A stretch of DNA of 64,000 nucleotides, taken from Micromonospora sp. NBC_01740. Its GTDB lineage: Bacteria > Actinomycetota > Actinomycetes > Mycobacteriales > Micromonosporaceae. This document shows, in pieces, positions 1 through 8,984 of the stretch (position 1 is the stretch's first letter; each line of letters opens with the position of its first letter). The DNA is taken from positions 6,448,001 through 6,512,000 of the forward strand of contig NZ_CP109150.1 of the NCBI RefSeq assembly GCF_035920365.1, read 5' to 3'. A model generated the notes under the pieces. That model made no database searches and was not told the DNA's origin. It was given only the letters and a program-made list of their open reading frames with translations. A program made the translations under genes and the position numbers.

Positions 1-511
1 CGCGGTAGGTGACGGAGAGCCACTCGGCAAAGCCGACGGCGGCGTGCTTGGTGGTGGCGTACGGGGCGTCGCCGACCGAGGTCAGCACGCCCGCCGCCGA
101 GCAGGTGTGCAGCAGGTAGCCGCCGCCCCGGGCGAGCATCGCCGGCAGCACCGCGCGGGCCGCGTAGACGTGGGAGAGCACGTTGACCCGCCAGGCGCGG
201 TCCCAACCGGCGTCGTCGACCTCCATCCCGCCGCCGGAGGTGACGCCCGCGTTGGCGCAGAACAGGTCGATGCGCCCGTACCGCTGCTCGGTGTCGGCGA
301 CCAGCGCGCGGACCTGCTCCTCGTCGGTGACGTCCAGCCCGACGGCGCGGGCGACGGGGCCGAGGCCCTCGGCCACCGCGCGGGCCGCCTCGGCGTCGAG
401 GTCGGCCACCACCACGGCGGCGGCACCCTCGGCGGCGAAGCGACGGGCCAGGGCCGAGCCGATCCCGCCGGCCCCACCGGTGATCACCACCACGCGGTCA
501 GTCAGGTTCAC
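1..511 (-). CDS. SDR family NAD(P)-dependent oxidoreductase (3' end outside window)
   Basis: Short-chain dehydrogenase/reductase, probably cytoplasmic; substrate unknown. The visible 170 residues show the Rossmann nucleotide-binding motif TGGAGGIG near residue 11, the NAG motif after beta-strand 4, and the catalytic YATTK (Tyr-x-x-x-Lys) near the truncated end, so both cofactor site and active site are present. The GTG start at 511 overlaps the TGA of the upstream flavin-dependent oxidoreductase gene in a GTGA arrangement, so the two are probably translationally coupled and may act on the same substrate. The C-terminal part that determines substrate specificity runs off the left edge. Confidence 0.88.
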   Translation of the reverse strand, partial: MNLTDRVVVITGGAGGIGSALARRFAAEGAAAVVVADLDAEAARAVAEGLGPVARAVGLDVTDEEQVRALVADTEQRYGRIDLFCANAGVTSGGGMEVDDAGWDRAWRVNVLSHVYAARAVLPAMLARGGGYLLHTCSAAGVLTSVGDAPYATTKHAAVGFAEWLSVTYR

Positions 512-1500
512 CGCGACCCACCCCCACCCAGGCGCGCGATCAGGTCCCCCAGCGCCGCCGCACCACCCGCAGCGAGCTCGGGGGTGGGCAGCAGGGCCAG
601 CACCGGTACGTCCACGCCAGCGTCGGCGTAGCGGCGGACCTGCTCGCGGCAGCGCTCCGGCGAGCCGTGCAGCACCAACGCGTCGACCACGTCGTCAGGC
701 ACCGCCGCGCCCGCGCCGCGCCGGTCCCCGGCGGCCCAGGCCCGCCACATCGGCCCGAGCACCTCCTGGCGGCCCAGCCAGCGGTGGAACTCGGCGTACG
801 CCGGCACGGTGAGGTAACTGGTGATCAGCCGGCGGCCCAGGGCGCGGGCGTGCACGGCGTCCTCGGTCGGGCAGACGAAGATCCGCGCGACCACCTCGAA
901 GCCGGGGCGCCGCTCGCCGACCTCGGCGAGGGCCCGGGGCACGTCGGTGGCGGCGAGCCAGTTGAGGATGACGCCGTCGGCCTCGGCGCCGGCCAGCCGC
1001 AGCATCCCCGGGCGCAGCGCGGCGAGCAGCACCGGCGGCGGCACGGCCGGCTTGCGGTCCAGGGTGAAGCGGCGCACGGCGAAGGTGTCGTACTCCTCGT
1101 CGACGGTCTCCCCGGCCAGCGCCGCGCGCAGGAACCGCAGCACGTCGCGGGTGCGCCGGAACGGCTCCTCGAACGGCACGGCGTTCCAGTTGCCCACGAC
1201 GACCGGCGAGGACGCGCCGATGCCGAGCGCGAACCGGCCCGGGGCGGCGTCGGCCAGCGCCGCCGCGCTCATCGCCAGCAGGCCCGGGCCCCGGGTGAAG
1301 ACCGGCGTGATCGCGGTGCCCAGGCGCAGCCGGGGCTGCCAGGCGGCGGCGAGTGCCAGCGGGGTGAACGCATCTGCCCCGTTGACCTCCGAGGACCACA
1401 CGTCGGTGAAGCCGGCCCCGTCGAGGGCCGCGTAGATCGCGGCGTGCTCGGCGAGCGGGATGCCGTCCAGCGGCACGGTCATGCCCCATCGCGTCGTCAT
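508..1500 (-). CDS. LLM class (luciferase-like) flavin/F420-dependent oxidoreductase
   Basis: A 330-residue luciferase-like TIM-barrel oxidoreductase. Actinobacterial members usually use coenzyme F420, sometimes FMN; the substrate cannot be read from the sequence. Visible features are the N-terminal beta-strand with MTTRWGMTVP, the conserved LGTAITPVF strand, and the GRFALGIGASSP segment typical of the family near residues 90-105. The ATG at 1500 was chosen because upstream sequence in this frame has no coding character. It is first in an operon with the SDR gene (4-nt overlap) and is divergent from the DUF1028 gene, leaving about 108 nt for both promoters. Confidence 0.85.
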   Translation of the reverse strand: MTTRWGMTVPLDGIPLAEHAAIYAALDGAGFTDVWSSEVNGADAFTPLALAAAWQPRLRLGTAITPVFTRGPGLLAMSAAALADAAPGRFALGIGASSPVVVGNWNAVPFEEPFRRTRDVLRFLRAALAGETVDEEYDTFAVRRFTLDRKPAVPPPVLLAALRPGMLRLAGAEADGVILNWLAATDVPRALAEVGERRPGFEVVARIFVCPTEDAVHARALGRRLITSYLTVPAYAEFHRWLGRQEVLGPMWRAWAAGDRRGAGAAVPDDVVDALVLHGSPERCREQVRRYADAGVDVPVLALLPTPELAAGGAAALGDLIARLGGGGSR

Positions 1501-1608
1501 CGGTCGATCGTGCCCGCTCGCCGGGCCACAGAGCAAGATCCCGTCGACGATCCCACATCCATCGAAGCCTGGGGATATGCACGCAGCGGAGGGAGCTACT
1601 CTCCATGC

Positions 1609-2493
1609 GTGACCTTCTCGCTCGTCGCCCGCTCCGCCGACGGCCGCCACCACGGCGTCGCGGTGGCCAGCCGGTTCCTGGCCGCCGGCGCGCTGGTGCC
1701 GGCCGCCGAGGCCGAGGTCGGCGCGCTCGCCACCCAGGCGCACGTCAACCTCGCCTACCGCCCGCAGGGGCTGACGCTGCTGCGCACCGGGGTGGCCGCG
1801 GCCGACGTGGTGGCGGGGCTGGTCGCCGCCGACCCGGACCGGGACCACCGCCAGCTCGGCGTGGTCGCCGCCACCGGCGTGGGCGCGACCTGGACCGGGC
1901 CGAGCTGCCATCCCTGGGCCGGCGGTCAGGCCGGCGACGGCTGGGCGGCGCAGGGCAACATCCTGGTCGGCCCGGAGGTGATCGACGCGGTCCGGGACGC
2001 CTGGCTGGGCGGGGCCGCGCTGCCGTTCCCCGACCGGCTGCTGGCCGCGTTGCGCGCCGGGGACCGGGCCGGCGGCGACCGGCGCGGCCGGCAGAGCGCC
2101 GGGCTGCTGGTGGTCGAGCGCGGCGGCGGGTACGACGGCACCGGCGACGTGCTGGTCGACCTGCGGGTCGACGACCACCCCGATCCGGTGACCGAGCTGG
2201 GCCGGCTGCTCTCGGTGCACACCCTGCTCTTCGGCCGGCCCGACCCGGCCACCCTGCTCGACCTGACGGGCGCGGTCGCCGCCGAGGTCGGCGCGCTGCT
2301 GGGCGCGCTCGGCCACCCGGTCGACCCGGCGCGGCCGGAGGAGGCGCTCTTCTCCTGGGCCGGCCTGGAGAACCTGGAGGAGCGCCTGGTGCCCGGCCGG
2401 ATCGACCCGGTCGTGCTGGACCACCTGCGCAGGGCCGCCCCGCACGTGCCCGCCCCGCGCCCGGAGGCGGACCCGCTCGGCGCCGACGCCTGA
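1609..2493 (+). CDS. DUF1028 domain-containing protein (putative Ntn-hydrolase-like)
   Basis: A 294-residue protein of the DUF1028 family. The N-terminus TFSLVARSADG followed by GVAVASRFLAAG and GALATQAHVN is the hallmark; after the start is removed an N-terminal Thr would be exposed, and the family has been likened to Ntn hydrolases, but no substrate is established. The GTG at 1609 follows a GGAGGGAG ribosome-binding site and places Thr second, as expected. There is no signal peptide. It converges with the isomerase-like gene downstream, and the two stop codons lie inside the arms of a weak inverted repeat (2490-2497 with 2525-2532) that may act as a shared terminator. Confidence 0.85.
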   Translation: MTFSLVARSADGRHHGVAVASRFLAAGALVPAAEAEVGALATQAHVNLAYRPQGLTLLRTGVAAADVVAGLVAADPDRDHRQLGVVAATGVGATWTGPSCHPWAGGQAGDGWAAQGNILVGPEVIDAVRDAWLGGAALPFPDRLLAALRAGDRAGGDRRGRQSAGLLVVERGGGYDGTGDVLVDLRVDDHPDPVTELGRLLSVHTLLFGRPDPATLLDLTGAVAAEVGALLGALGHPVDPARPEEALFSWAGLENLEERLVPGRIDPVVLDHLRRAAPHVPAPRPEADPLGADA

Positions 2494-2528
2494 CCCGCCC
2501 GCCGGGCCGGGCCCGGGGTCCGCCCGGG

Positions 2529-3194
2529 TCAGCCGCCGAAGGAGAGCCAGCGGAAGCCGGCGGCGTCGACGGCCCGCTCACGGTCCGTGAGGCCGGCCCG
2601 GCCGGTCGCCTTGCGGATCAGCGTGAGCCGGTCCCAGCCCAGCCCGGGCGGGACCGCCCGCCCGCCGGTGAGCAGGTCGGCGACGACCTCCGCCGCCGTC
2701 GGCGTCAGCCACGGCCGCCGCTCCAGCGCCGCCGCCAGGTCCAGGCCGTGCACGCCGACCTCCACCACGCGGGTACGCAGGAACTCGGCGAGCGCCATCG
2801 CGTCGCCGTGCCGGGTGCGTACCACCCGACCCGGCGGTGCGGCGTCGACGGCGTCGAGGGCGGCCCGCCAGGCCCGGTCGAAGTCGGCCACCAGGGCCGG
2901 CCCGTCGAGTTCCCGGGCCTCCCGCCGGCCGCTGTCGACGCGGGCGGCGTCCACGGACGGGGTGAACTTGGCGGCGCCGTAGTAGGCGGCGGCGTCGACC
3001 TCGGCGCGGGGCGGGGCGGGCTCGGCGAGCATGTCGACCAGCCGGCCCGCGCCGGTGCGTACGTGGGCCAGCAGTTCGCGTACAGTCCACGGCCGGCAGT
3101 CGGTCGGACGGTCGAGATCCGCCTCGTCGACGCCGCGCAGCACCTCGCCGAGCCGCTCGCACTCGTCCCGGAACGCCGCCCGTACGCTCTCCAT
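2529..3194 (-). CDS. Maleylpyruvate isomerase family / DinB-like mycothiol-dependent enzyme
   Basis: A 221-residue protein with the N-terminal four-helix DinB-like domain of mycothiol-dependent maleylpyruvate isomerases. The metal ligands are recognisable: the His in LLAHV near residue 43 and the Glu and His in EVGVHGLDL near residues 140-150. Family members use mycothiol as cofactor for isomerisation or S-transfer, which fits an actinobacterium. The ATG at 3194 follows a purine-rich GGGGAGGGGACC stretch. It is a single gene between convergent DUF1028 and divergent PEBP genes; the true substrate is unknown because many paralogs in this family are not maleylpyruvate isomerases. Confidence 0.78.
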   Translation of the reverse strand: MESVRAAFRDECERLGEVLRGVDEADLDRPTDCRPWTVRELLAHVRTGAGRLVDMLAEPAPPRAEVDAAAYYGAAKFTPSVDAARVDSGRREARELDGPALVADFDRAWRAALDAVDAAPPGRVVRTRHGDAMALAEFLRTRVVEVGVHGLDLAAALERRPWLTPTAAEVVADLLTGGRAVPPGLGWDRLTLIRKATGRAGLTDRERAVDAAGFRWLSFGG

Positions 3195-3295
3195 GGTCCC
3201 CTCCCCCGTCCCGCCGACCCTCTCACACCGGCGCGGCCGTTTCGGGTCCCGTCCGGCGGGTACGCGCGGCCGGGCCGACGAGAGGAGCGCCAGGG

Positions 3296-3748
3296 ATGGC
3301 CGGGATCATGCTGCGCAGCACCGCGTTCAACGACCACGACATGCTGCCGAGCCGCTTCTCGAAGGAGGGCGGCAACGTCTCGCCTCCGCTGGAGTGGGAG
3401 CGGGTGCCGGAGTCCGCCGCCGAGCTGGTCCTGCTCGTCGAGGACCCGGACGCGGGGAGGACGCCGTTCCTGCACTGGCTGGTCACGGGGATCGCGCCGA
3501 GCGCCGCCGGGGCTCCGGAGGGCGGCGTGCCCCTGGGCGGCCGCGAGTGGCCCAACGACTTCGGCACCACGGGGTGGGGCGGCCCGCACCCGCCCCAGGG
3601 CGACGATCCCCACCGGTACTTCTTCCGGCTCTACGCGCTGGACCGGCCGCTGGAGCTGCCCGAGACGCCGCGGGCGGACGAGGTGCACCGCCTGCTCGTC
3701 GAGCGGGACGCCGCGAGCGGGACGATGGTCGGCACCTACTCCCGCTGA
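3296..3748 (+). CDS. YbhB/YbcL family Raf-kinase-inhibitor-like (PEBP) protein
   Basis: A 150-residue phosphatidylethanolamine-binding-protein-like domain spanning nearly the whole chain. The family motifs are seen as VEDPDAGRTPFLHWLV (ligand-site Asp-Pro-Asp and His-Trp) and GWGGPHPPQGDDPHRY. Bacterial members are small cytoplasmic proteins of poorly defined role, possibly binding phosphorylated ligands. The ATG at 3296 has a GAGGAG ribosome-binding site 9 nt upstream. The stop codon is only 4 nt from the stop of the convergent PAP2 gene, so the two transcripts probably overlap at their ends. Confidence 0.88.
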   Translation: MAGIMLRSTAFNDHDMLPSRFSKEGGNVSPPLEWERVPESAAELVLLVEDPDAGRTPFLHWLVTGIAPSAAGAPEGGVPLGGREWPNDFGTTGWGGPHPPQGDDPHRYFFRLYALDRPLELPETPRADEVHRLLVERDAASGTMVGTYSR

Positions 3749-3752
3749 GCGG

Positions 3753-4634
3753 TCAGCCCTTGACCCGGGGCACCAGCCGGTGCACGGCGGCGAGCACCAG
3801 CGCCATGACCACGCCCATCGTGCCGACGATCCCGGCGGCGCTGCCGGCGTAGCCGACGAGGAGGGGCCTGCGGGCCAGCTCGCTGGGCGGGGTGGCGCGC
3901 AGGTCGACCAGCCAGGAGAGGGCGAAACCGCAGGCCACCACCGCCAGTACGCCGCCGACGCCGAGCACCGTCGCGGCGACCCGGTGGGCGTCAGCCGACT
4001 CCACCTGCGCCTGTTCCCGCTGGGTGATCAGCAGCATCAGCCCGGCCAGCGCCGCCCAGACCCCGACCACCAGGAACGCGGCCACCGCGTCGCTGGGCCG
4101 GTGCCAGCCGGCGGAGAGGGTGGCCACCCCGGCGATCGCGGCGTAGCCGGCGCCGAGGAAGGCGCCAAGCACCCGCACCTTGCGCGGCAGGACGAGCATC
4201 AGGGCCACCGCGACGGAGGCGGCGACCGTGGCGTGCCCGCTGGGCAGGCTGTTGCCGGCGTAGATCCGTTCGGGGTCGATGCCGAAGTCGGGCCGGGCCA
4301 GGCCGTACTTGAGCAACTGGGTGGTGGCGTTGGCGCCGGCGATCAGCAGGGTGGCCGTGACGGCCAGGGCGATCCGGCCCCGGATCAGGGCGATGAAGCC
4401 GATCACCGCGGTCGCCGCCAGCAGCGAGACGACCGACATGGCGTTGAGGATCCGGTTCACCGGCTCCTCGATGTGGTCCTGCCCGATCCGGTTGCCGGTC
4501 AGGGCGACGGTGTCGACCCACTGGCCGATCTCGACGTGCACGGCGACCCGCCACACAGCGATGAAGGCCGCCGCCTGGACGAGCGCCAGGACGACCAACC
4601 AGACCGCGGTCCAACCCCTCGGCGTCGTTCGCAC
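3753..4634 (-). CDS. PAP2 superfamily membrane phosphatase
   Basis: A 293-residue integral membrane phosphatase of the PAP2/acid phosphatase type with about six hydrophobic segments. The three active-site motifs are visible: KYGLARP (Lys, Arg), SLPSGHATVAA (PSGH) and AGWHRPSD (His-x3-Asp). The Arg normally preceding the last His is not present. It probably dephosphorylates lipid phosphates such as phosphatidic acid or undecaprenyl diphosphate at the outer membrane face. The GTG at 4634 was chosen because TACGGT lies exactly 6 nt upstream, the spacing of leaderless actinobacterial genes, and there is no ribosome-binding site; another in-frame GTG lies at 4640. Confidence 0.85.
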   Translation of the reverse strand: MRTTPRGWTAVWLVVLALVQAAAFIAVWRVAVHVEIGQWVDTVALTGNRIGQDHIEEPVNRILNAMSVVSLLAATAVIGFIALIRGRIALAVTATLLIAGANATTQLLKYGLARPDFGIDPERIYAGNSLPSGHATVAASVAVALMLVLPRKVRVLGAFLGAGYAAIAGVATLSAGWHRPSDAVAAFLVVGVWAALAGLMLLITQREQAQVESADAHRVAATVLGVGGVLAVVACGFALSWLVDLRATPPSELARRPLLVGYAGSAAGIVGTMGVVMALVLAAVHRLVPRVKG

Positions 4635-4724
4635 CCGCACACCGTAGCGGCAGGCACGGCCCGGTCGGCGGGTGGCCTGTCGCTCGGCTACGGCTAGGTT
4701 GGTGGCGGACGTGAGGAGGGTGCG

Positions 4725-5417
4725 GTGACGCGTACACCGGAGGGTGCGCCGGCCGCGACGGACCGGCCGGAGACGCTCGCGGACCTGCTCGGCGGGCGCC
4801 GGGGCGCGGTCGACGCCAGCCTGCCGCCGGTGGCGTTCGCCCTCGGTTGGCTGCTCGGCGGGCACTCGCTGTGGGGCGGGGTGGGCGCGGCCGTGGTCAC
4901 CGGCGCCGCGCTGGCCGGCTGGCGGCTGCACCGGGGCGACCGGCCGCGTTCGGTGCTGGTCGGGCTGCTGGCCGTCTGCGTGGCCGCGCTCGTCGCGTTG
5001 CACACCGGTCGCGCCGAGGACTTCTTCCTCGTCCAACTGCTGTCGAACGCGGCGAGCGCGCTGGCCTGGGTGGTCAGCATCGTGGTGCGCTGGCCGCTGC
5101 TCGGGACGGTGGTGGGCGTCGCGCTCGGCCAGCGGACCAGGTGGCGGCGGGATCCGGCGCTGCTGCGCGCGTACGGCCGGGGCAGCTGGGCATGGGCGGC
5201 GTCCTACGTGCTGCGGGTGGCGGTGTTCCTGCCGCTGTGGCTCGGCGGTCAGGTGGTCGCGCTGACGGTGGCCCGGGTCGTGTTGTCCTGGCCGCTGGTG
5301 GCGGCGGTGCTCGCGGTGAGCTGGGTGGTGGTGCGCCGGTCGTTGCCGGCCGGTCACCCGGGGCTGCGCCACCCGGTGGTGCCGGCCCGTGCGCCGGTGG
5401 AACCGGCGGGAAAGTAA
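4725..5417 (+). CDS. DUF3159 domain-containing integral membrane protein
   Basis: A 230-residue protein with about five hydrophobic segments and an N-terminal cytoplasmic TLADLLGGRRGAVDASLPPVAF stretch of the kind that opens DUF3159 proteins, which are widespread in actinobacteria and have no assigned function. The central RTRWRRDPALLRAY loop and the following Trp-rich helix also fit the family. The GTG at 4725 follows GAGGAGGG. It is divergent from the PAP2 gene and is followed directly by a strong hairpin terminator. Confidence 0.82.
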   Translation: MTRTPEGAPAATDRPETLADLLGGRRGAVDASLPPVAFALGWLLGGHSLWGGVGAAVVTGAALAGWRLHRGDRPRSVLVGLLAVCVAALVALHTGRAEDFFLVQLLSNAASALAWVVSIVVRWPLLGTVVGVALGQRTRWRRDPALLRAYGRGSWAWAASYVLRVAVFLPLWLGGQVVALTVARVVLSWPLVAAVLAVSWVVVRRSLPAGHPGLRHPVVPARAPVEPAGK

Positions 5418-5418
5418 G

Positions 5419-5450
5419 GGAGAGGCCGCCACGGGGGGAGCGGCCTCTCC
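5419..5450 (+). terminator. Hairpin terminator after the DUF3159 gene
   Basis: Perfect 11-bp stem (5419-5429 with 5440-5450, GGAGAGGCCGC) and a 10-nt loop, beginning 2 nt after the TAA stop. There is no U-tract, as is common in high-GC actinobacteria. Confidence 0.75.
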
Positions 5451-5649
5451 GGTGACGTACGTTACTCCGTTCCGGCCCCATGCGTGATCCCGTGGTGGCC
5501 GGTTTTTCGGGCGTTTTCGCGCCCGGTGCATATCCGGGTGCGGTTGGGGTGGGCCGGCTGCCCCGCTGCGTCGGCCGGTTGACCGGCCCACCCCGGCCTG
5601 ACCGTGGGAGTCAGGCCGTCCGCCGACCGGGCGTCTCCGTTCCCCCAGG

Positions 5650-5674
5650 CCCGCCCGGCCGGCCTCCGGGCGGG
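5650..5674 (-). terminator. Hairpin terminator after the GH48 gene
   Basis: Inverted repeat CCCGCCCGG (5650-5658) with CCGGGCGGG (5666-5674), about 30 nt beyond the stop of the GH48 gene on the minus strand. With the hairpin at 5419-5450 it insulates the two convergent genes. Confidence 0.55.
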
Positions 5675-5704
5675 CGGGCCGCGCCACCCACCCGGAGGAG
5701 TCGG

Positions 5705-8605
5705 TCAGCCGTTGGGGAACAGCTTTCCGTAGTCGGCGTACGCCATGGCGACGTCCGCCTGGGCCCAGAACCGGTGGTACTTGAACTCCGGCTCGGGGCC
5801 GCCGTTCAGGTACGCCTGGACCTTCGGCCAGGCCGGGTCGTTCTTGTAGAAGGAGCGGATGTCGAGGAAGCTCTTGCCCGCGGCGATGGGGTCACCGTTG
5901 GCCATGGTCCCCGTCCAGCCCGGCGGCACGTAGAGGCCCTGGCCGGTGCTGGCGTCGTAGACGTCGTCGAAGCGGCGGTAGTCGCCCCGCTTCTCCACCG
6001 TGGACACGCCCTGGGCGTCGCTGGCGCCGTGCAGCGCGTCCAGCAGGCCCTTGGCGGTGTTCTTCGCCGCCGCGTTGCCCGACTTCGCCGCGTACGCGAT
6101 GAGCGTGCGGGCGTAGGCGGCGGCGATGCCGACGTCCTGGCCCTTGACCGTGACCTCGACGTGCAGGTTGGTGTTGGGCTGCGGGTTGGCCGGGTTCCAG
6201 GTGGTCGGCTGGCCGGTCCACTTCATGTCCGACGGGATCGACCAGTTGGTGCCGACCGTGGTGTTGGCGATCGCCCACGGCACCCACTTGTCCAGCAGCG
6301 CCTTGGCCTTGGCGTTGCCGGTCTCCAGGTACAGCTCGGCGATGCGCTGCATCGACCAGGCCTGCATGCCGAACCACTGGTTCGACGGCGGGTCGTTGTA
6401 GACCGGGTCGACGTCGTAGTACATGCCGTAGAACGTCGACGTGCCGGCCGGTGGCTGGCCGTAGTGGCCGCCCCAGCTGTTGGTCGCGCCGCCGGCGATG
6501 CCGCCCTCGGCGGACTGGAGCCAGGTGTAGAACTCCAGCTGCCGCTCCAGGCTCTTGGTCCAGTCGGTGACCGCGGTCGGCGACTTGGGCTTGAGCTCGT
6601 TGACGTTGGTCAGCGCCCAGGCCGCGAACGGGTTCTGGTAGCCGAAGTGGTTGTGGCTGGAGCCGATCCGCCACGACCAGTTCTGGTTCGGCTCGTACGC
6701 GCCGCCCCAGGCGTAGTACCAGGACATCAGGTAGTGCGCCGAGTCCTTGCCGGTGCCGGCCGGGCAGGTGGCGGCCCCGACGCAGTTGCCGATCTTCTTG
6801 AAGTACTTGTCGAACATGGCGTAGCGCAGGTAGTCACCCATCTTGGCGGCCTTGGCCACGGTGGCCGCCACGTCGGCCTCCTTGCCCTGCTCCTTGGCCC
6901 AGGTCAGGGCCCAGTACGCGGCCTGCACGGCGCGGGCGTCGGCGTCGGGGGCGTTGGTGTACTTCCACTGCTTCGCCGGCGCGTTCGCCTCCTTGACGAA
7001 CAGGTCGAGGTAGCCGTTGCGGCCGCCGTGGGCGAAGGTGTCGCAGGACGGCTGCGGCACGGTCTCCCACACCGACTCCTGGGTGCCCCGCTGGAAGGTG
7101 TTGATGTACGCCGGCCGGGTGGTGCCGTCGCCGCAGCGGCCGTAGCCGTAGGTGTTGTCCACGTCCAGCAGCCAGTGCATGCCGTAGATGTCACCGGTGC
7201 CGTAGGTGTTCTGCAGCTCCGAGCGCAGCGGGTCCTGGCCGACCGGCACGTTCGGCTCCAGCTGCGACGGGTACTGGCTGGGCAGGTCGTGCTCGGCGGC
7301 GTACTGCGCGGTGCCGGCCGCGCCCGCGGTGGGCTGGTCGGCGTGCGACGGGATGATGTACTTCTCCATGACGTTCCAGGAGTTGTTGAACGGGGCCCAG
7401 TTCTGGGTCACCCGCCCGTACTGGGCCTCCAGCCAGAGCCAGAAGCTGAACGCCTCGGAGGTCGTCTCGTGCCCGTGGTCGGGCGCCTCGACGATCAGCG
7501 TCTCGATCGAGTGGTACGGCACGCCCTCGGGGCTGAAGTAGCCCGAGTTCTTGATCTTGCCGTACTGGTCGAGGAACCGCTTGACGTAGGTGTTGTCCCC
7601 GCCGCCGGTGTCGTTGTCGATCTCGGTGGCGGTGATCGCCAGCGGCGCGTAGCCGGTGGCCGAGGCGGTGACGGTGGCGGTGCCGCCGAGCGTGTCGGCG
7701 TCCTCGGCCGCCGCGACGGTCACGTTCACCCCGGTGTTCCAGTTGCTCGGGGTCAGCGTCACCGAGGCCGGCGAGACGGTGATGTCGGTGTCGCCGGTGC
7801 GGGCGAGGGAGACCGGCACGTTGGCCGTCGGCGCGGCGCTGAGCTTGAGGTTGACCGTCGAGCTGCCGCCCTCGGTCACGCTCACCGCCGACGGGGTGGC
7901 GACCAGCACCGGCCCGGACGCCGCCGTGACGGTGAAGGACTTCTCCGCGGTGGCGGTCAGGTTCGCGTTGTCGTACGCCTTGGCCTGCACCGTGTACGCG
8001 CCGGCCGGCAGGTCCTCCAGCGTGTAGCCGTACGGGGCGGTGGTGTCGGTGTTGACCAGCAGGCCGTTGCGGTAGAACTCGACCTTGCTGATCGTCCCGT
8101 CCGGGTCGCTGGCGGTGGCGCTCAGCGGCACGTCGGCGGGGGCCTCGAAGGGGCCGGCCGGCACGCTCAGCGCGACCGTCGGCGGCTGCTGCTGGGTGCC
8201 GCCGCAGGTGACGCCGTTGACCGAGAATGACGTCGGCTTCGGGTTGGTGCCGCCGTGCGAGCCGTTGAAGCCGATGCTGGTCGAGGCGCCGGTGCCGAGG
8301 TTGCCGTTGTAGGACTCGTTGGTGGCCGTGACCTGGTTGCCGGTCTGGCTCCACTTGGCCGACCAGCCCTGGGTCACCCGCTGGTCGCCGGGGAAGGCGA
8401 ACTTCAGCGTCCAGCCGTTGATCGGGTCGCCGAGGTTCTTGATGGTGACGTTGGCGGTGAAGCCGTTGTTCCAGTCGCTGGTCGCGTAGACCACGTCGCA
8501 GGCGGGGGCGGCCTGTGCGGCGCCGGCCGGCAGGGTCACCCCGCCGACGGCGAGCGCGGTGGCGGCGACCATCGCCAGGCGGCGACGTCTTGCCAGATTT
8601 CTCAT
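5705..8605 (-). CDS. Secreted GH48 cellulose 1,4-beta-cellobiosidase with CBM2 and Ig-like linkers
   Basis: A 966-residue secreted exo-cellulase, releasing cellobiose from chain ends; GH48 enzymes attack from the reducing end. Order of parts: signal peptide (about 1-32, cleavage after AQA), CBM2 cellulose-binding module (about 33-134, bounded by Cys36 and Cys134), a bacterial Ig-like domain (about 141-226), a second beta-rich domain of Calx-beta type (about 231-332), then a full-length GH48 catalytic domain from about 338. The motif GHETTSEA at 378-385 carries the expected acid catalyst Glu384. The ATG at 8605 follows GAGGAG. The N-terminal binding module and control by a CelR-type box match cellulose-responsive expression. 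It is divergent from the GH1 beta-glucosidase, which would process its product. Confidence 0.96.
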   Translation of the reverse strand: MRNLARRRRLAMVAATALAVGGVTLPAGAAQAAPACDVVYATSDWNNGFTANVTIKNLGDPINGWTLKFAFPGDQRVTQGWSAKWSQTGNQVTATNESYNGNLGTGASTSIGFNGSHGGTNPKPTSFSVNGVTCGGTQQQPPTVALSVPAGPFEAPADVPLSATASDPDGTISKVEFYRNGLLVNTDTTAPYGYTLEDLPAGAYTVQAKAYDNANLTATAEKSFTVTAASGPVLVATPSAVSVTEGGSSTVNLKLSAAPTANVPVSLARTGDTDITVSPASVTLTPSNWNTGVNVTVAAAEDADTLGGTATVTASATGYAPLAITATEIDNDTGGGDNTYVKRFLDQYGKIKNSGYFSPEGVPYHSIETLIVEAPDHGHETTSEAFSFWLWLEAQYGRVTQNWAPFNNSWNVMEKYIIPSHADQPTAGAAGTAQYAAEHDLPSQYPSQLEPNVPVGQDPLRSELQNTYGTGDIYGMHWLLDVDNTYGYGRCGDGTTRPAYINTFQRGTQESVWETVPQPSCDTFAHGGRNGYLDLFVKEANAPAKQWKYTNAPDADARAVQAAYWALTWAKEQGKEADVAATVAKAAKMGDYLRYAMFDKYFKKIGNCVGAATCPAGTGKDSAHYLMSWYYAWGGAYEPNQNWSWRIGSSHNHFGYQNPFAAWALTNVNELKPKSPTAVTDWTKSLERQLEFYTWLQSAEGGIAGGATNSWGGHYGQPPAGTSTFYGMYYDVDPVYNDPPSNQWFGMQAWSMQRIAELYLETGNAKAKALLDKWVPWAIANTTVGTNWSIPSDMKWTGQPTTWNPANPQPNTNLHVEVTVKGQDVGIAAAYARTLIAYAAKSGNAAAKNTAKGLLDALHGASDAQGVSTVEKRGDYRRFDDVYDASTGQGLYVPPGWTGTMANGDPIAAGKSFLDIRSFYKNDPAWPKVQAYLNGGPEPEFKYHRFWAQADVAMAYADYGKLFPNG

Positions 8606-8855
8606 GTGCGCGGTGTCTCCTCGGACCTGGCCGGGGACGAAGGGCCCCGGCGGGGCGCCCTCCCGCGAACGGGATTCGGGGGCACCCGGGATGGTGGTCG
8701 CCCCGGCCCGAGGCCGGGGTACGGCGGGCGGCGCCCCTGCGGGGCGGCTGCTCCGCCGACTGCGTCGGATGCCGTACCGGAGACACCGGCTGCCCTCGGC
8801 GACCCACGCTTGCGCGATCTGGCTCCGCGTCGCGGTGGCGACAGTGTGCCATGCA
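8606..8855 (-). other. Long 5' leader of the GH48 mRNA
   Basis: About 250 nt between the inferred promoter/operator and the GH48 start codon. It is rich in short GC inverted repeats, but no known riboswitch consensus could be matched by eye and no coding reading frame is convincing. Length and structure leave room for post-transcriptional control, but nothing specific is shown. Confidence 0.4.
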
Positions 8856-8869
8856 TGGAAGCGCTCCCA
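8856..8869 (-). promoter_or_regulatory. CelR/CebR-type operator with GH48 promoter
   Basis: TGGAAGCGCTCCCA differs at one position from the 14-bp box TGGGAGCGCTCCCA known for the LacI-family cellulose repressors CelR/CebR. On the minus strand the last base of a candidate -10 CATTGT (8869-8874) is the first base of the box, and TTGCTG (8893-8898) lies 18 nt further upstream as a -35. Repressor binding would therefore cover the transcription start; cellobiose would relieve it. Confidence 0.8.
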
Positions 8870-8923
8870 CAATGGCCGGAGGCGCACCGAAGCAGCAACA
8901 TGTTTCGATCTCGTTTTGGGGCT

Positions 8924-8951
8924 TTCACAAAGCCGTGACGGGCGTTACAGT
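8924..8951 (+). promoter_or_regulatory. Candidate plus-strand promoter upstream of the second CelR-type box
   Basis: TTCACA (8924-8929) and TACAGT (8946-8951) with a 16-nt spacer form a sigma-70-like promoter reading towards the GH1 gene. It lies in a locally AT-richer stretch. Its predicted start is immediately before the box at 8967. No convincing open reading frame follows. Confidence 0.45.
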
Positions 8952-8966
8952 CGCAGCATCGGTCGA

Positions 8967-8980
8967 TGGGAGCGCTTCCA
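8967..8980 (+). promoter_or_regulatory. Second CelR/CebR-type operator
   Basis: TGGGAGCGCTTCCA, one mismatch from the CelR/CebR box, embedded in a longer symmetric element: GTCGATGG (8962-8969) and CCATCGAC (8978-8985) are perfect inverted repeats around the centre. It sits about 15 nt downstream of the TACAGT hexamer of a plus-strand promoter and about 590 nt before the GH1 gene. Confidence 0.78.
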
Positions 8981-8984
8981 TCGA

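Noticed and set aside
508..5687. Very long open frames on both strands (for example 645, 1030 and 644 codons) overlapping the first 5 kb
   Set aside because: They are Arg/Pro/Ala-rich readings in wrong frames of very GC-rich DNA and contain the real, shorter genes only as segments; composition and family similarity support only the annotated parts.
8606..8855. c-di-GMP or c-di-AMP riboswitch in the GH48 leader
   Set aside because: Some short motifs (GGCAGCC, GACGCA) are present but the conserved cores of either class could not be aligned by eye; a covariance-model search would be needed.
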